A DNA stretch of 18,633 nt from Fimbriimonadaceae bacterium (lineage in GTDB: Bacteria > Armatimonadota > Fimbriimonadia > Fimbriimonadales > Fimbriimonadaceae). The notes beneath the pieces are model-generated. The model saw only the letters and a program-made list of their open reading frames with translations, was not told the origin of the DNA and ran no database searches. This document shows, piece by piece, positions 1-7,651 of this stretch. The stretch spans positions 1 through 18,633 of the forward strand of contig JANWJY010000085.1 in NCBI GenBank assembly GCA_025451715.1. The letters are read 5' to 3'. Within the stretch, counting starts at the first letter, position 1. The number at the start of each line of letters is the position of its first letter. The position numbers and the translations under genes were made by a program.

Positions 1-152
1 ACGCGCATCTCGTGCTGCTTCGCCTCGTCGCGGGAGAACACCGTGATGCGCGAGGGCATGCCGATCTCGCCGGTCAGCATTCTGCGGACGACGGTCTTGC
101 CGAGGCTGCCAGTGCCGCCGGTGACGAGGACGTGTTTGTCTTTGAGTATCAT
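1..152 (-). CDS. UDP-GlcNAc 4,6-dehydratase-like SDR (CapD/CapE/WbjB type), N-terminal part only
   Basis: The first 50 residues of a nucleotide-sugar dehydratase are visible; the rest lies beyond the left edge. The N-terminus reads MILKDKHVLVTGGTGSLG, with the Rossmann glycine motif TGGTGSLG at residues 11-18, followed by FSRDEAKQHEMR from about residue 39. This pair is typical of inverting UDP-GlcNAc 4,6-dehydratases/5-epimerases of the CapE/WbjB/PseB group. These cytoplasmic enzymes convert UDP-GlcNAc to a 4-keto-6-deoxy intermediate for L-FucNAc, L-QuiNAc or pseudaminate. The ATG at 152-150 shares one base with the stop of the preceding gene (TGATG), and GGAG lies 8 bases upstream, so translational coupling is likely. 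The exact branch (PseB-like or WbjB-like) cannot be decided from 50 residues; the RmlD-like neighbour favours an L-RhaNAc/L-QuiNAc type route. Confidence 0.85.
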   Translation of the reverse strand, partial: MILKDKHVLVTGGTGSLGKTVVRRMLTGEIGMPSRITVFSRDEAKQHEMR

Positions 153-1030
153 CAGTTTCTCCAGGATTCGTATGGGGTCGGGTCGGCCGCCATTCGCGCG
201 ACCATTGTCTTCCAGCTAGGGGCGACGTAACCTGTCGCCGACCGGAACGCCGCACCGTCGAGGGCGCGGTCGACGCGTACCGAGTTGTCCGCAACAATCT
301 CAGTCCGCGCCTTGAAGTCTTCGTTGAGCATGTTGAGTAGCGAGTGCTTGTCGATCGTGTCCCCCGCGACCTGCCAAAGGCCGGTCAGTTCTCCATGCTC
401 GAGCAAGACCCTTGCGATCACGTTCGCGAGCTCCTGTGTCGTCAGACCACTGAACCGCGCCTGAGTAAAGCCCCTGACGCTCCCTCCCTTCTGCGAGAGG
501 AACCACTCGACGAGGCCGGTGCCGCAGACCAGCTCACGGCCGATGATCGACGTGCGCAGCGTTAACCCTGGCCCCTCGGTCACTTCGCCGAGCGCCTTGG
601 TTCTGCCGTACAGGTCCTCGGCGGTCGTCGTGTCGTCCTCGGTGTAGTCGCCCTTCGTGCCGTCGAAGACGCAATCGGTGCTGACGTGCACGAGCCGCGC
701 GTTGTTGTCGCGACAGAGCCCGTTCAGACGGTGAGGGAGCAGCGCATTGACGGTCAGCGATGCGACCGGGTCTCTCGCCAGCGCGTGCTGCTTCACGATG
801 CCGATGCAGTTGACGACGGCGTCCGGCCTCACCAGATTGAAAGCACGCTCGATTGAAGAGAACTCGTTGGCGTCGACACGGGGCACGACGTGGTCGGGAC
901 AGTAGAAGCCGAACTTTTGGAGCCGCTCGGGGTTCGTCCGGACCGTCGCGAAGGCCTCGATCGGCGCTGGAAGGCACTGGACCAGCTTGTGACCCAGCAT
1001 TCCTGTTCCTCCTAGAACGAGCACGCGCAT
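152..1030 (-). CDS. RmlD-like sugar-nucleotide reductase (extended SDR)
   Basis: A 292-residue extended short-chain dehydrogenase. Visible are the NAD(P)-binding GGTGMLG at residues 7-13, the STDCVFDG strand at 117-124 typical of RmlD (dTDP-4-dehydrorhamnose reductase) relatives, and the catalytic YGRTK (Y141, K145). Length matches RmlD (about 290). RmlD relatives reduce a 4-keto sugar nucleotide in the cytosol. In UDP-L-RhaNAc/L-QuiNAc pathways (WbvB-WbvR-WbvD type) an RmlD homologue works directly after a UDP-GlcNAc 4,6-dehydratase, which is the type of gene that overlaps this one by one base downstream. I infer a UDP-linked substrate from that context; a dTDP-rhamnose role is possible but no RmlA/B/C gene is visible. 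The ATG at 1030-1028 has no clear Shine-Dalgarno; a TATACA box and the TTTGAACCT motif lie just upstream. Confidence 0.88.
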   Translation of the reverse strand: MRVLVLGGTGMLGHKLVQCLPAPIEAFATVRTNPERLQKFGFYCPDHVVPRVDANEFSSIERAFNLVRPDAVVNCIGIVKQHALARDPVASLTVNALLPHRLNGLCRDNNARLVHVSTDCVFDGTKGDYTEDDTTTAEDLYGRTKALGEVTEGPGLTLRTSIIGRELVCGTGLVEWFLSQKGGSVRGFTQARFSGLTTQELANVIARVLLEHGELTGLWQVAGDTIDKHSLLNMLNEDFKARTEIVADNSVRVDRALDGAAFRSATGYVAPSWKTMVARMAADPTPYESWRN

Positions 1031-1033
1031 CTT

Positions 1034-1052
1034 AGGTTCAAATCCCTGTATA
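1034..1052 (-). promoter_or_regulatory. Candidate -10 box plus TTTGAACCT motif before the RmlD-like gene
   Basis: Read on the minus strand, TATACA (1052-1047) in an AT-rich patch is followed by TTTGAACCT (1042-1034) and then, three bases later, the ATG of the RmlD-like gene. A start site about seven bases after the box would give a leader of only about ten bases. No -35 hexamer is evident at 17 bases. The same 9-mer recurs in other intergenic regions of the window. The surrounding 102-base gap (1031-1132) separates this gene from the glycosyltransferases and holds only weak GC-rich hairpins, so a secondary promoter here is plausible but unproven. Confidence 0.4.
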
Positions 1053-1132
1053 TTTATCGGTATCCAGGGCCCTCGACTTGACCCCTGCGCGGGGCCTAGT
1101 TTGGGCCTTTGGTGGTTTAAAAGCCATGGTCC

Positions 1133-2308
1133 TCATGCTGCGGCTTGGTTGTCGATCGCAGACTCGAACATTTGAAGGCTGGCTTGTGAGTCCGTGCTGG
1201 CAGCGGCGAGCCTGCAAATGTAGGCGCGGGCCGCCTCGGACATCGCTTCAAACTCCGCGGCGTCCATGTCGATGCACGACTGTATTCTCCGTTCCCATTC
1301 GGCAGAATCCTCGAGCGGCATGACCCATCCTGCACCCTCTTCGTCCAGGTCGCGCCAAGGCGTGCGGTCGCTCAAGAGCACCGGGCAGCCGGATGTGAGC
1401 GCCTCTGCGATCACATGACCGAAGTTCTCGCCCTGAGTCGGGAAAAGGAAGAAGTGGTGCTCGGAAAGTCGCGCGACGACCTCTGAGCACGGCACGGGAC
1501 CAAGGTGCTCGCACCGGACGTTCGCAGGCAGCTCGCGAATCGCGGCCTCGCACATTGTCCAGTACGCCTTGTCTTCCGCGGGCCCATAGATCGTGAACCG
1601 AACGTCGCCCAAGACCTTCGCGAGCCGCTGGATCGCCCACTCCAGGTTCTTGATCGGTGCGATCCGCGACAAGAAAACGAACCGCGCCTCTCCAGAGACC
1701 TTGTTCGCGCAGTTCGGAGTTTTGAGCGCTCCCACCGGATCTAGAATGTCGGGCGCCTTGATGAAGTAGGCTGGCTCGCCGTCGACGACTGCGCGCGTAT
1801 CGGCCAGTTCGTGGATCGAAGAGACCTGCCATGTGACGCCACGATGAAGCCCCAGGCGGGTCGAAACCCAGAGATACAGCGATTTCTTGAACCGCTTGAT
1901 GCCGAGCGCGCCCGATGAGAACTCGCCGCGCGGTGCGACAAGCACGGCGATGCCGCCCAACTGGCCGAGCAAGCGCGCAAACAGCACTGAGCGCGAAAAC
2001 CGTGAGAAGTAGCTGTTCAGATAGATGACGTCGGGCCCGACTTCTCGTACTGCCCTGACAATCCAGCGGAACCCGAGCCGATCTGGGCGGGAGTATCGGC
2101 ACCTTACGCCGTCCCTCTCGATCCACTCGCTTGTCCTGACATCGGGATACGGCGCGTCGTCACCGAGGTCTCTGTCGCGAGTGAACACAAAGAACTCGAC
2201 GTCCTCTGCGAGCAACTTGATGAGGCGACTGACAGAATGGGCGGGGCCGCCGCCCTTATACCCCGGCAGGTAGTAGTCGACGAAAGCGAGTACGCGCAGC
2301 TTCTTCAT
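1133..2308 (-). CDS. GT4-type (GT-B fold) glycosyltransferase
   Basis: A 391-residue retaining glycosyltransferase of the GT-B, glycosyl-transferases-group-1 type, expected to add one sugar of the polysaccharide repeat unit to a lipid-linked acceptor at the inner face of the cytoplasmic membrane. The N-terminus (KLRVLAFVDYYLPGYKGGGP) carries the glycine-rich acceptor-side loop of these enzymes. The C-terminal nucleotide-sugar domain contains FLSRIAPIKNLEWAI and the GENFGHVIAEAL motif with the E-x7-E pair at E294/E302. I chose the ATG at 2308, one base after the upstream stop (TGAAATG), rather than upstream in-frame codons that lie inside the previous gene. GAGGTGG ahead of it could serve as ribosome site. 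The sugar specificity cannot be read from the sequence. Confidence 0.9.
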   Translation of the reverse strand: MKKLRVLAFVDYYLPGYKGGGPAHSVSRLIKLLAEDVEFFVFTRDRDLGDDAPYPDVRTSEWIERDGVRCRYSRPDRLGFRWIVRAVREVGPDVIYLNSYFSRFSRSVLFARLLGQLGGIAVLVAPRGEFSSGALGIKRFKKSLYLWVSTRLGLHRGVTWQVSSIHELADTRAVVDGEPAYFIKAPDILDPVGALKTPNCANKVSGEARFVFLSRIAPIKNLEWAIQRLAKVLGDVRFTIYGPAEDKAYWTMCEAAIRELPANVRCEHLGPVPCSEVVARLSEHHFFLFPTQGENFGHVIAEALTSGCPVLLSDRTPWRDLDEEGAGWVMPLEDSAEWERRIQSCIDMDAAEFEAMSEAARAYICRLAAASTDSQASLQMFESAIDNQAAA

Positions 2309-2309
2309 T

Positions 2310-3524
2310 TCAGGCAGCCACCTCTCCCTCGAAGACACAGGTGCGCAAATACCGCTCGATCTTCCTCACTTGCGCCTCCCAAGTCTTGTTGCGCAGCACG
2401 TGCTTCTGCGCGCTCATTCCAATGCTGAGCCGGTCTTCCGTTCTCATCCCCTTAATCTCGATGATCTTTGCAGCGAGCGTTTGCGACGTCTGCTCGTCTA
2501 GAAGAAACACGAACTCGCCAAACTCCGACTCGACGTGCCCCGTCTTCGTGCTCAGAAGCGGAACACCGGTCGCGAGGCACTCGACGACTTTAGATGGAAA
2601 GACATAGCGGTGTGTCTGAAAGGCAGTCGCGCGCAAGTTGACGAGCAGGTCGGCTGTCGCATACTCCTCCATGACCCGCTCAACAGGGACCAGGCCGAGA
2701 AAACTGATTCGAGAGTCGCGGTCTGCCGCCTCTTGCACAAGATGCGAGAGAGAGCCACCACCCATGACAGTGACGCGCACGTCGCTGTCACCGATCAGCT
2801 TCATCGCATCGAGCAACAGCTTCACGCCATTGAGCTCTGTGAGCTGGCCGGCGAAAACAATGTGAAACCCTGGTGGGCTGTGTGTCTGCGAGCCGAACGA
2901 AGCGACGAAGCTCTCCTTCACGCCGCCTTCGATCAAGAGATAGTCGCTGGTCGGCGAGAAGTCCTCGATGATCGCCTTGTTGCACACGAGGAGCCCGTCC
3001 GCCCTCGGGATCGCGCGCCGCTGCGCGGCAAACTCGACGCGTCGCAGCCACGTGTCCTTCGTCACCTCGCCGGGAACGTAGATGTCGCCGATGAACGGCA
3101 CAAACTTGATCCCGAGCAATCGGCAGACGGGCCCCACGAAGTACGCCGGCGGTGCATTCAGGTTGTAACTGACGAGAACTCGGTCACGACCGCGGTTCCG
3201 AATTCCCCACACGAACGTCGCCCACGCCGACGAGATTCCGAGCGTCACAATCTTGAGCGCACCAAAGTTTATGTGAGCGAGGGAGCGAACGCGGATCCCG
3301 TTCGGCAGCAGGTCGGACTTCGCAAAGCAAAACAGGCTGCGGTGCTTCGGGAACGAGGCGACCGGATAATAGCATCTGACTTCGGGAGTCGGGAGGTCCG
3401 ACTCGACGAGCGCGTCGAGGAAGTTCGTCTGAAAGAGCACGCCCGCCGTGCTCGTCGCAGCGTTCCTGCCCCCGGGACAATCCGGTGCGAACGCGCCAAG
3501 AAACAGGATCGCGAGGTCCCTCAT
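2310..3524 (-). CDS. GT4-type (GT-B fold) glycosyltransferase, second in locus
   Basis: A 404-residue glycosyltransferase of the group-1/GT4 type. The central part has FVPFIGDIYVPGE and an acceptor-domain stretch rich in aromatic residues. The C-terminal domain shows HIVFAGQLTELNGVKLLLDA (start of the nucleotide-sugar domain), RVTVMGGGSL and FPSKVVECLATGVPLL, the usual donor-binding region. The reading frame is open far upstream, but the arginine-rich extension is the shadow of the preceding gene. The ATG at 3524 overlaps that gene's stop as ATGA and gives the natural N-terminus MRDLAILFLGAFAPD. The 4-base overlap upstream and the 1-base gap downstream point to coupled translation in the export operon. 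Donor and acceptor sugars are unknown. Confidence 0.9.
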   Translation of the reverse strand: MRDLAILFLGAFAPDCPGGRNAATSTAGVLFQTNFLDALVESDLPTPEVRCYYPVASFPKHRSLFCFAKSDLLPNGIRVRSLAHINFGALKIVTLGISSAWATFVWGIRNRGRDRVLVSYNLNAPPAYFVGPVCRLLGIKFVPFIGDIYVPGEVTKDTWLRRVEFAAQRRAIPRADGLLVCNKAIIEDFSPTSDYLLIEGGVKESFVASFGSQTHSPPGFHIVFAGQLTELNGVKLLLDAMKLIGDSDVRVTVMGGGSLSHLVQEAADRDSRISFLGLVPVERVMEEYATADLLVNLRATAFQTHRYVFPSKVVECLATGVPLLSTKTGHVESEFGEFVFLLDEQTSQTLAAKIIEIKGMRTEDRLSIGMSAQKHVLRNKTWEAQVRKIERYLRTCVFEGEVAA

Positions 3525-4834
3525 GCCGCTTGCGGCACCTCTTCCCTCGCGGGCGAAGATGTACGAACTCGTCCCACCAGCCAAACCACCATCCAAGCGT
3601 AAAACGCGACCACGCCTTCGCCGTCCTGCAGCATCCGGTTTGTCGCAGGCAAGTAGAAGAGCAACGTCGCCAGCAGCGTAAATACGACCAACGCGTACAC
3701 GTTGCGGCCGCCGAGCAGGTCGAGCCAGGCGGTCGCGAACAGCCGACCGAGCACGAACATCAGCAGGACCGTGCCGAGAAAACCGATGTCGTTCGCATAG
3801 TACGGGTACGCGGTGCACCACTGCACAGGGTAACGGAACCCGTCCTTCTCCGAGATCTGCATCGGCAGAGAGCGCTCGATGAACCCCTCGTCGCTCGACA
3901 GTCGCTCCCAGTTGCGCGTGAGGAACATGCTGTGCCCCATTCCGTACATCGGTCGGAACTCGCGGTTCTGTGCGAGGCTCAGCCCGTAATAGCCGGTCGT
4001 AAAGTAGTGCAGCAGACCGAGCGCGCCGGGTCGCGCCTCGGGCGGAACCGAACTGAGGATCAAGTTGTCCGGGTCGGGCGCTGCGCGCGTTACAGGGTTG
4101 ACGCCGTAGTCCGCGGCCTGTTGGCCGATCCGGCTCACATGCGAGACCATGAAGTACGCCGTGAACGCGGCGACCGCGACGAGGCAGGCGACAGCACCGG
4201 CTACCATCGACCGCCGGCTCCAGCGGGTAACGCCCGCCCAGTGCGAGCCGAGCGAAACGAGCGCGACGATGAACACGACCTCAGCGATGTCGCGCCTCTG
4301 GCCAGTCGAAATCGTAATCAGCACGACCGCAGCGGCGACGCCGATGATGCCGGCGCGCAGTGGCCACTCCCAGCGCGACCACCAGAACACACCGATCGGA
4401 ATCAGTGCGACCAAGAGCGGGCTGGCGATGATGCGTACATAGGTCGCAAAGTTCGTCGCGCCGTCCATGTACGCGTGCGCCTCTTGGTACGCACGGCCCG
4501 GATCGAGCAGAGCACCGACGATGTTCGGCACCCAGTTTCCGGTGCGCGCATAGCTCGTCAAAGGGAGGAGAATGATCGTCGCAGCGATCGCCCACAGCAG
4601 CATGCGCCTGGGGTCCAATGTTGATCGCTGCGCCGCGGGTGTGCGGTGTGCTGCGCTCAAATACCCGATGAGGAGCACGACGTGGCACGCGATTACAAAC
4701 CCGTAAAGCTGCATTGGGTCGCGCAGCGGCCAGTCCCACGGACCGTATGCGAACGCCGCGAGAGTGATCCAAAGGAACGCCTGCACAGCGATCATCGGCG
4801 CGAGCCGCTTGAACCAACTCAGCTCGTGGGTCAC
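3521..4834 (-). CDS. Probable Wzy-type oligosaccharide polymerase (multi-pass membrane protein)
   Basis: A 437-residue integral membrane protein with roughly ten to twelve hydrophobic spans (for example FLWITLAAFAYG, VIACHVVLLIGYL, AAAVVLITIS, LGTVLLMFVLGRLFA, LVVFTLLATLLFYL). A large polar, presumably periplasmic loop lies at about residues 245-345. This topology, low sequence conservation and position between flippase and glycosyltransferase genes are what Wzy polymerases show; these join lipid-linked repeat units at the periplasmic face. The assignment rests on topology and context rather than a diagnostic motif, so another membrane glycan enzyme such as a ligase remains possible. GTG at 4834 overlaps the previous stop as GTGA and is preceded by a good GGGAGG ribosome site. 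Confidence 0.75.
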   Translation of the reverse strand: MTHELSWFKRLAPMIAVQAFLWITLAAFAYGPWDWPLRDPMQLYGFVIACHVVLLIGYLSAAHRTPAAQRSTLDPRRMLLWAIAATIILLPLTSYARTGNWVPNIVGALLDPGRAYQEAHAYMDGATNFATYVRIIASPLLVALIPIGVFWWSRWEWPLRAGIIGVAAAVVLITISTGQRRDIAEVVFIVALVSLGSHWAGVTRWSRRSMVAGAVACLVAVAAFTAYFMVSHVSRIGQQAADYGVNPVTRAAPDPDNLILSSVPPEARPGALGLLHYFTTGYYGLSLAQNREFRPMYGMGHSMFLTRNWERLSSDEGFIERSLPMQISEKDGFRYPVQWCTAYPYYANDIGFLGTVLLMFVLGRLFATAWLDLLGGRNVYALVVFTLLATLLFYLPATNRMLQDGEGVVAFYAWMVVWLVGRVRTSSPAREEVPQAA

Positions 4835-6312
4835 GCCTGCCCTCCCAGGAACTTGCGCCTGAAGGTGTGCAGGGCCGGGTCAGCCGCGATGAGGATCGCA
4901 AACGCGACCGCGCAGACGAGCGCACCGATCCCGATGACCAGCCCCCATCCGCCCCCGACTCCGAGAAATCCAATAACTGCCGCGCCGACGAACGGCAGCG
5001 CGCGCCAAACCCACGCTCCGTCGCGGCTCGCGCCGATCGACGCCTTGATCCTGCGCGTCGCCCACACGCCGGACGCGACCGCCGTAACGACTGCACCGAC
5101 TGCGAGACCGACGATACCGAAGGTGTACGCGAGCCCGACCATCAGCGCCATGCGAACGCCGCACTCGGCGAGCAGCGCGATCGAAGCCGCAGCGTGGTGG
5201 CCCATCGAACGATAAAGGCTAATCTGAAAGTAAGACCACGAGCCTGCGATGGTGGCAAGGGCGAGGGCGAGCGTCAAAGCGAAGCCGCCATACATCTCAC
5301 TGCCGACCCAATTGCTGATGAACGCGGGGTTCACCGCGACGTAAGCTGCGAGCAGAGAGGTCGATACAAGAAAAAACGTCGACTGCAACTCGCGGTACAC
5401 CGAACGGACTCGCGGACGGTCGCCTTGAGAGTACAGGTGCGAGAACCCGGCGTAGCTCGAGTGCCCGATCATGTCGAGCACCATCCGCACGAGGTCTGCC
5501 GCCTTTTTCGTGACTCCGAGGACGAGCGCCGCCTCTGGACGGAACATCACCGCCGCGATCGTGACCATGCTGTTGTTCATAAGCGCGTAGCCAATTCCCG
5601 CAGCAAACATCGGCGGACAGTTCTTCGCGATGTCAGTGACCGCCTCGCGCGTCGGCCGCAGTGAGAGACGCACCCCGCGTTCCGCCCGAAAGGCGAAGAA
5701 CAATAATCCGCCGAACAGCGTAAAGGACGAGCGCGCCAGAAGTCCGTACGCGATCGAAACTAGTCCAAAGCCGCCCAGTAGCATCCACGCAGTCAGCGCA
5801 AAACCCGCGACCGTGCCTGCGAGCGAAACACCCTGCACGAGCGACGTGTCCTGCAGCCCGCGCGCGAGACCGACAAACCCGTACGCGAGCAGCATGAGGC
5901 TCGTCGACAGGGCCCCTATACGCAATGACGAGACGAGCGAAGCGGCGTCCGAGCCCGAGACGCCCATGACCGGTGCGATGAACGGCGCGGAAACGAACAC
6001 GACGAGCAACAAGAGCAAGGCGATCGCGAGCAGGGACAAGAGCGAAGTCGCAAAGTGAGAGCCGATCGCGCCCTTGTCCCCTTTTGCGTGGAGCGCGCCG
6101 ACGCGCTGGATCAGCAAGTTGGGGATTCCGAAGTCGAACGCGAGGAGCCACACAAGGACCTCACCGGTCGCCAGCCACGCTCCGTAGAGTCCCGGCCCGA
6201 CCTCGCGCAGGTACAGCGGCAACAGAACCAGCGATTGAGCGGCCGCAACGACCGTGCTCGCGGTCGAGCCTGCCATCGTCGCATAGGCTGATCGCCGCCG
6301 GTTCGTTCCCAT
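4831..6312 (-). CDS. Wzx-type lipid-linked oligosaccharide flippase (MOP superfamily)
   Basis: A 493-residue protein with about 12-14 transmembrane segments and the usual N-terminal pattern of polysaccharide-biosynthesis MOP exporters: GSTASTVVAAAQSLVLLPLY, then LREVGPGLYGAW with the conserved G-x-YG, and DFGIPNLLIQRVG. Such proteins move undecaprenyl-linked repeat units from the cytoplasmic to the periplasmic side of the inner membrane. The length fits the family (about 420-500). The ATG at 6312 directly abuts the TAG of the chain-length gene (TAGATG), with a weak GAGG upstream. The downstream gene overlaps by four bases. The flippase-polymerase-glycosyltransferase order supports a Wzx/Wzy-dependent rather than ABC-transporter pathway. 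Confidence 0.9.
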   Translation of the reverse strand: MGTNRRRSAYATMAGSTASTVVAAAQSLVLLPLYLREVGPGLYGAWLATGEVLVWLLAFDFGIPNLLIQRVGALHAKGDKGAIGSHFATSLLSLLAIALLLLLVVFVSAPFIAPVMGVSGSDAASLVSSLRIGALSTSLMLLAYGFVGLARGLQDTSLVQGVSLAGTVAGFALTAWMLLGGFGLVSIAYGLLARSSFTLFGGLLFFAFRAERGVRLSLRPTREAVTDIAKNCPPMFAAGIGYALMNNSMVTIAAVMFRPEAALVLGVTKKAADLVRMVLDMIGHSSYAGFSHLYSQGDRPRVRSVYRELQSTFFLVSTSLLAAYVAVNPAFISNWVGSEMYGGFALTLALALATIAGSWSYFQISLYRSMGHHAAASIALLAECGVRMALMVGLAYTFGIVGLAVGAVVTAVASGVWATRRIKASIGASRDGAWVWRALPFVGAAVIGFLGVGGGWGLVIGIGALVCAVAFAILIAADPALHTFRRKFLGGQA

Positions 6313-7650
6313 CTACGCCGCCTCGTCGTACTCTCGCAACTTTGAAGCGTGGCCCTTCCGGCGCACTGGCCGCAGCCCGAGCGCCATCGCCACCACCGAT
6401 CCGAGGAACAGCGACATCGCACAGTTGCGGAAGAAGCTCTTGTTCAGCGGCTTGTCCTCGACGTAGGGTTCGTCGAGAATCTCCCACTTGTTCGGGTCTC
6501 GCGTCTTCTGGATCGTCGCGAGCTGCAACTGACCCTGTAGCTGGTTGAGGATCGTCGTGTGCGTCGCGATGTCGCGCAAGAGCCGCGAGAGCTCTACCGA
6601 CTCGGCCGGTGCGAGGTCAGCAAGCCGCCTGACCGCCTGGATCTGCGCATCTAGCGCGACCTTCTCGGCGATCAGGCCCGGGAGCCTTTGGCCGCCGATC
6701 GAGGACTGGTCGACGAGACCCTCTTGCGTGGCCCTCACTTGGTTCGCAAGCTCTGCCTCCATTTGCGTGCGCGTGATCGTGATCTGTTCGCGAAGCTTCT
6801 TGACTTCTGGCGACGTCTGCGCGTAGCTCAGCTCCTTGATCCGCAGTTCGTACTCGAGGTCAATGAGCGCCGTGCGCCACTTCTCTGCACCGGAAAAGGG
6901 AGTCGGCAGCGTCTTGCCGTCCTCCGCGATCTTTGTGCTCCAAGCCTGGATCTGTCCGATCTCGGATTCGACGCGTGCGTACTGCAGTTCGAGCTCGCGC
7001 TGCGCCGAGACCCACCGCGAGGGGCTCGCGACGAGCGTCGAGTCCTTGCCCGTGCCGGTCGGCGTCACGTTCGGCGCTGTCACGGCAGTCGATTGAAACT
7101 TGAGCAGCGCGGCCTCGTTCTCGTCGATCGTCTTTTTCTCATCGACGATCTGTTCGTTGATGACCTCGACGTCGTTCTGCGCTTGTGGCAGGTTCAAATC
7201 TTGGTTGATCAGGTCCATCGCCTGCAGGTGCAGCGCGACGACCTTCTTCGCAAGGTCGGGGTTCCTGCTGCTCGCGGAGACTGTGATCGTGTTCTCCATC
7301 GCCTGGTCGAGCACCTTGCTCATCTGCCGAACGTCGAGACGCGACAGTCCGGTGTCCTTCGCGACAAAGTCGATGGTGCGAGCGCTCTCGAGGATTCCAG
7401 CATATACGCGAACAGGCGTCGGTCCACCGAGCGCAGAAGTCAGCGCGGATGCATCGCCGCTCGCAAGTCCGAGCGCGCTCGGCTGACGGACGGGAAAAAT
7501 GACCGTCGCCTTTGCCTCCCATACCGCCGGTGCGAACAGCGTGTACGCGATGCCTGCCGCAAGTGCGACACTTAGAACGGCTGCGACAACGCCACGACGC
7601 TCCCAGAGCGACGCGAACACCGGAGTCGTTTCTTGTGTGTTCTGTTGCAT
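6313..7650 (-). CDS. Wzz-type chain-length determinant / polysaccharide co-polymerase without kinase domain
   Basis: A 445-residue polysaccharide co-polymerase. A cytoplasmic head and first membrane span (VVAAVLSVALAAGIAYTLF, about 25-43) are followed by the Wzz domain (WEAKATVIFP). A long periplasmic region rich in charged helices (about 170-370) includes predicted coiled coil around LREQITITRTQMEAELAN. A second span lies near the C-terminus (CAMSLFLGSVVAMALGL), preceded by PYVEDKPLNKS in the place of the family's proline-rich motif. The protein ends about 20 residues later, so the BY-kinase domain found in fused PCP-2a proteins is absent; a separate kinase could exist elsewhere. It should control polymer length with the polymerase and export protein. 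The ATG at 7650 follows the upstream stop by one base (TAGCATG). Confidence 0.9.
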   Translation of the reverse strand: MQQNTQETTPVFASLWERRGVVAAVLSVALAAGIAYTLFAPAVWEAKATVIFPVRQPSALGLASGDASALTSALGGPTPVRVYAGILESARTIDFVAKDTGLSRLDVRQMSKVLDQAMENTITVSASSRNPDLAKKVVALHLQAMDLINQDLNLPQAQNDVEVINEQIVDEKKTIDENEAALLKFQSTAVTAPNVTPTGTGKDSTLVASPSRWVSAQRELELQYARVESEIGQIQAWSTKIAEDGKTLPTPFSGAEKWRTALIDLEYELRIKELSYAQTSPEVKKLREQITITRTQMEAELANQVRATQEGLVDQSSIGGQRLPGLIAEKVALDAQIQAVRRLADLAPAESVELSRLLRDIATHTTILNQLQGQLQLATIQKTRDPNKWEILDEPYVEDKPLNKSFFRNCAMSLFLGSVVAMALGLRPVRRKGHASKLREYDEAA

Positions 7651-7651
7651 G

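Noticed and set aside
1034..1048. GGTTCAAATCC resembling a tRNA T-psi-C loop, also seen inside coding sequence near 12159-12170 (reverse) and partly at 7191
   Set aside because: No acceptor stem, D-arm or anticodon arm can be folded around it, and two copies are inside clear genes; it is the recurring 9-mer plus chance flanks.
2535..4624. Long plus-strand reading frames (2535-3602 and 3485-4624) over 350 codons
   Set aside because: They lie antisense to well-supported glycosyltransferase and polymerase genes, have very arginine/histidine/aspartate-rich low-complexity translations typical of GC-rich shadows, and show no family motif.
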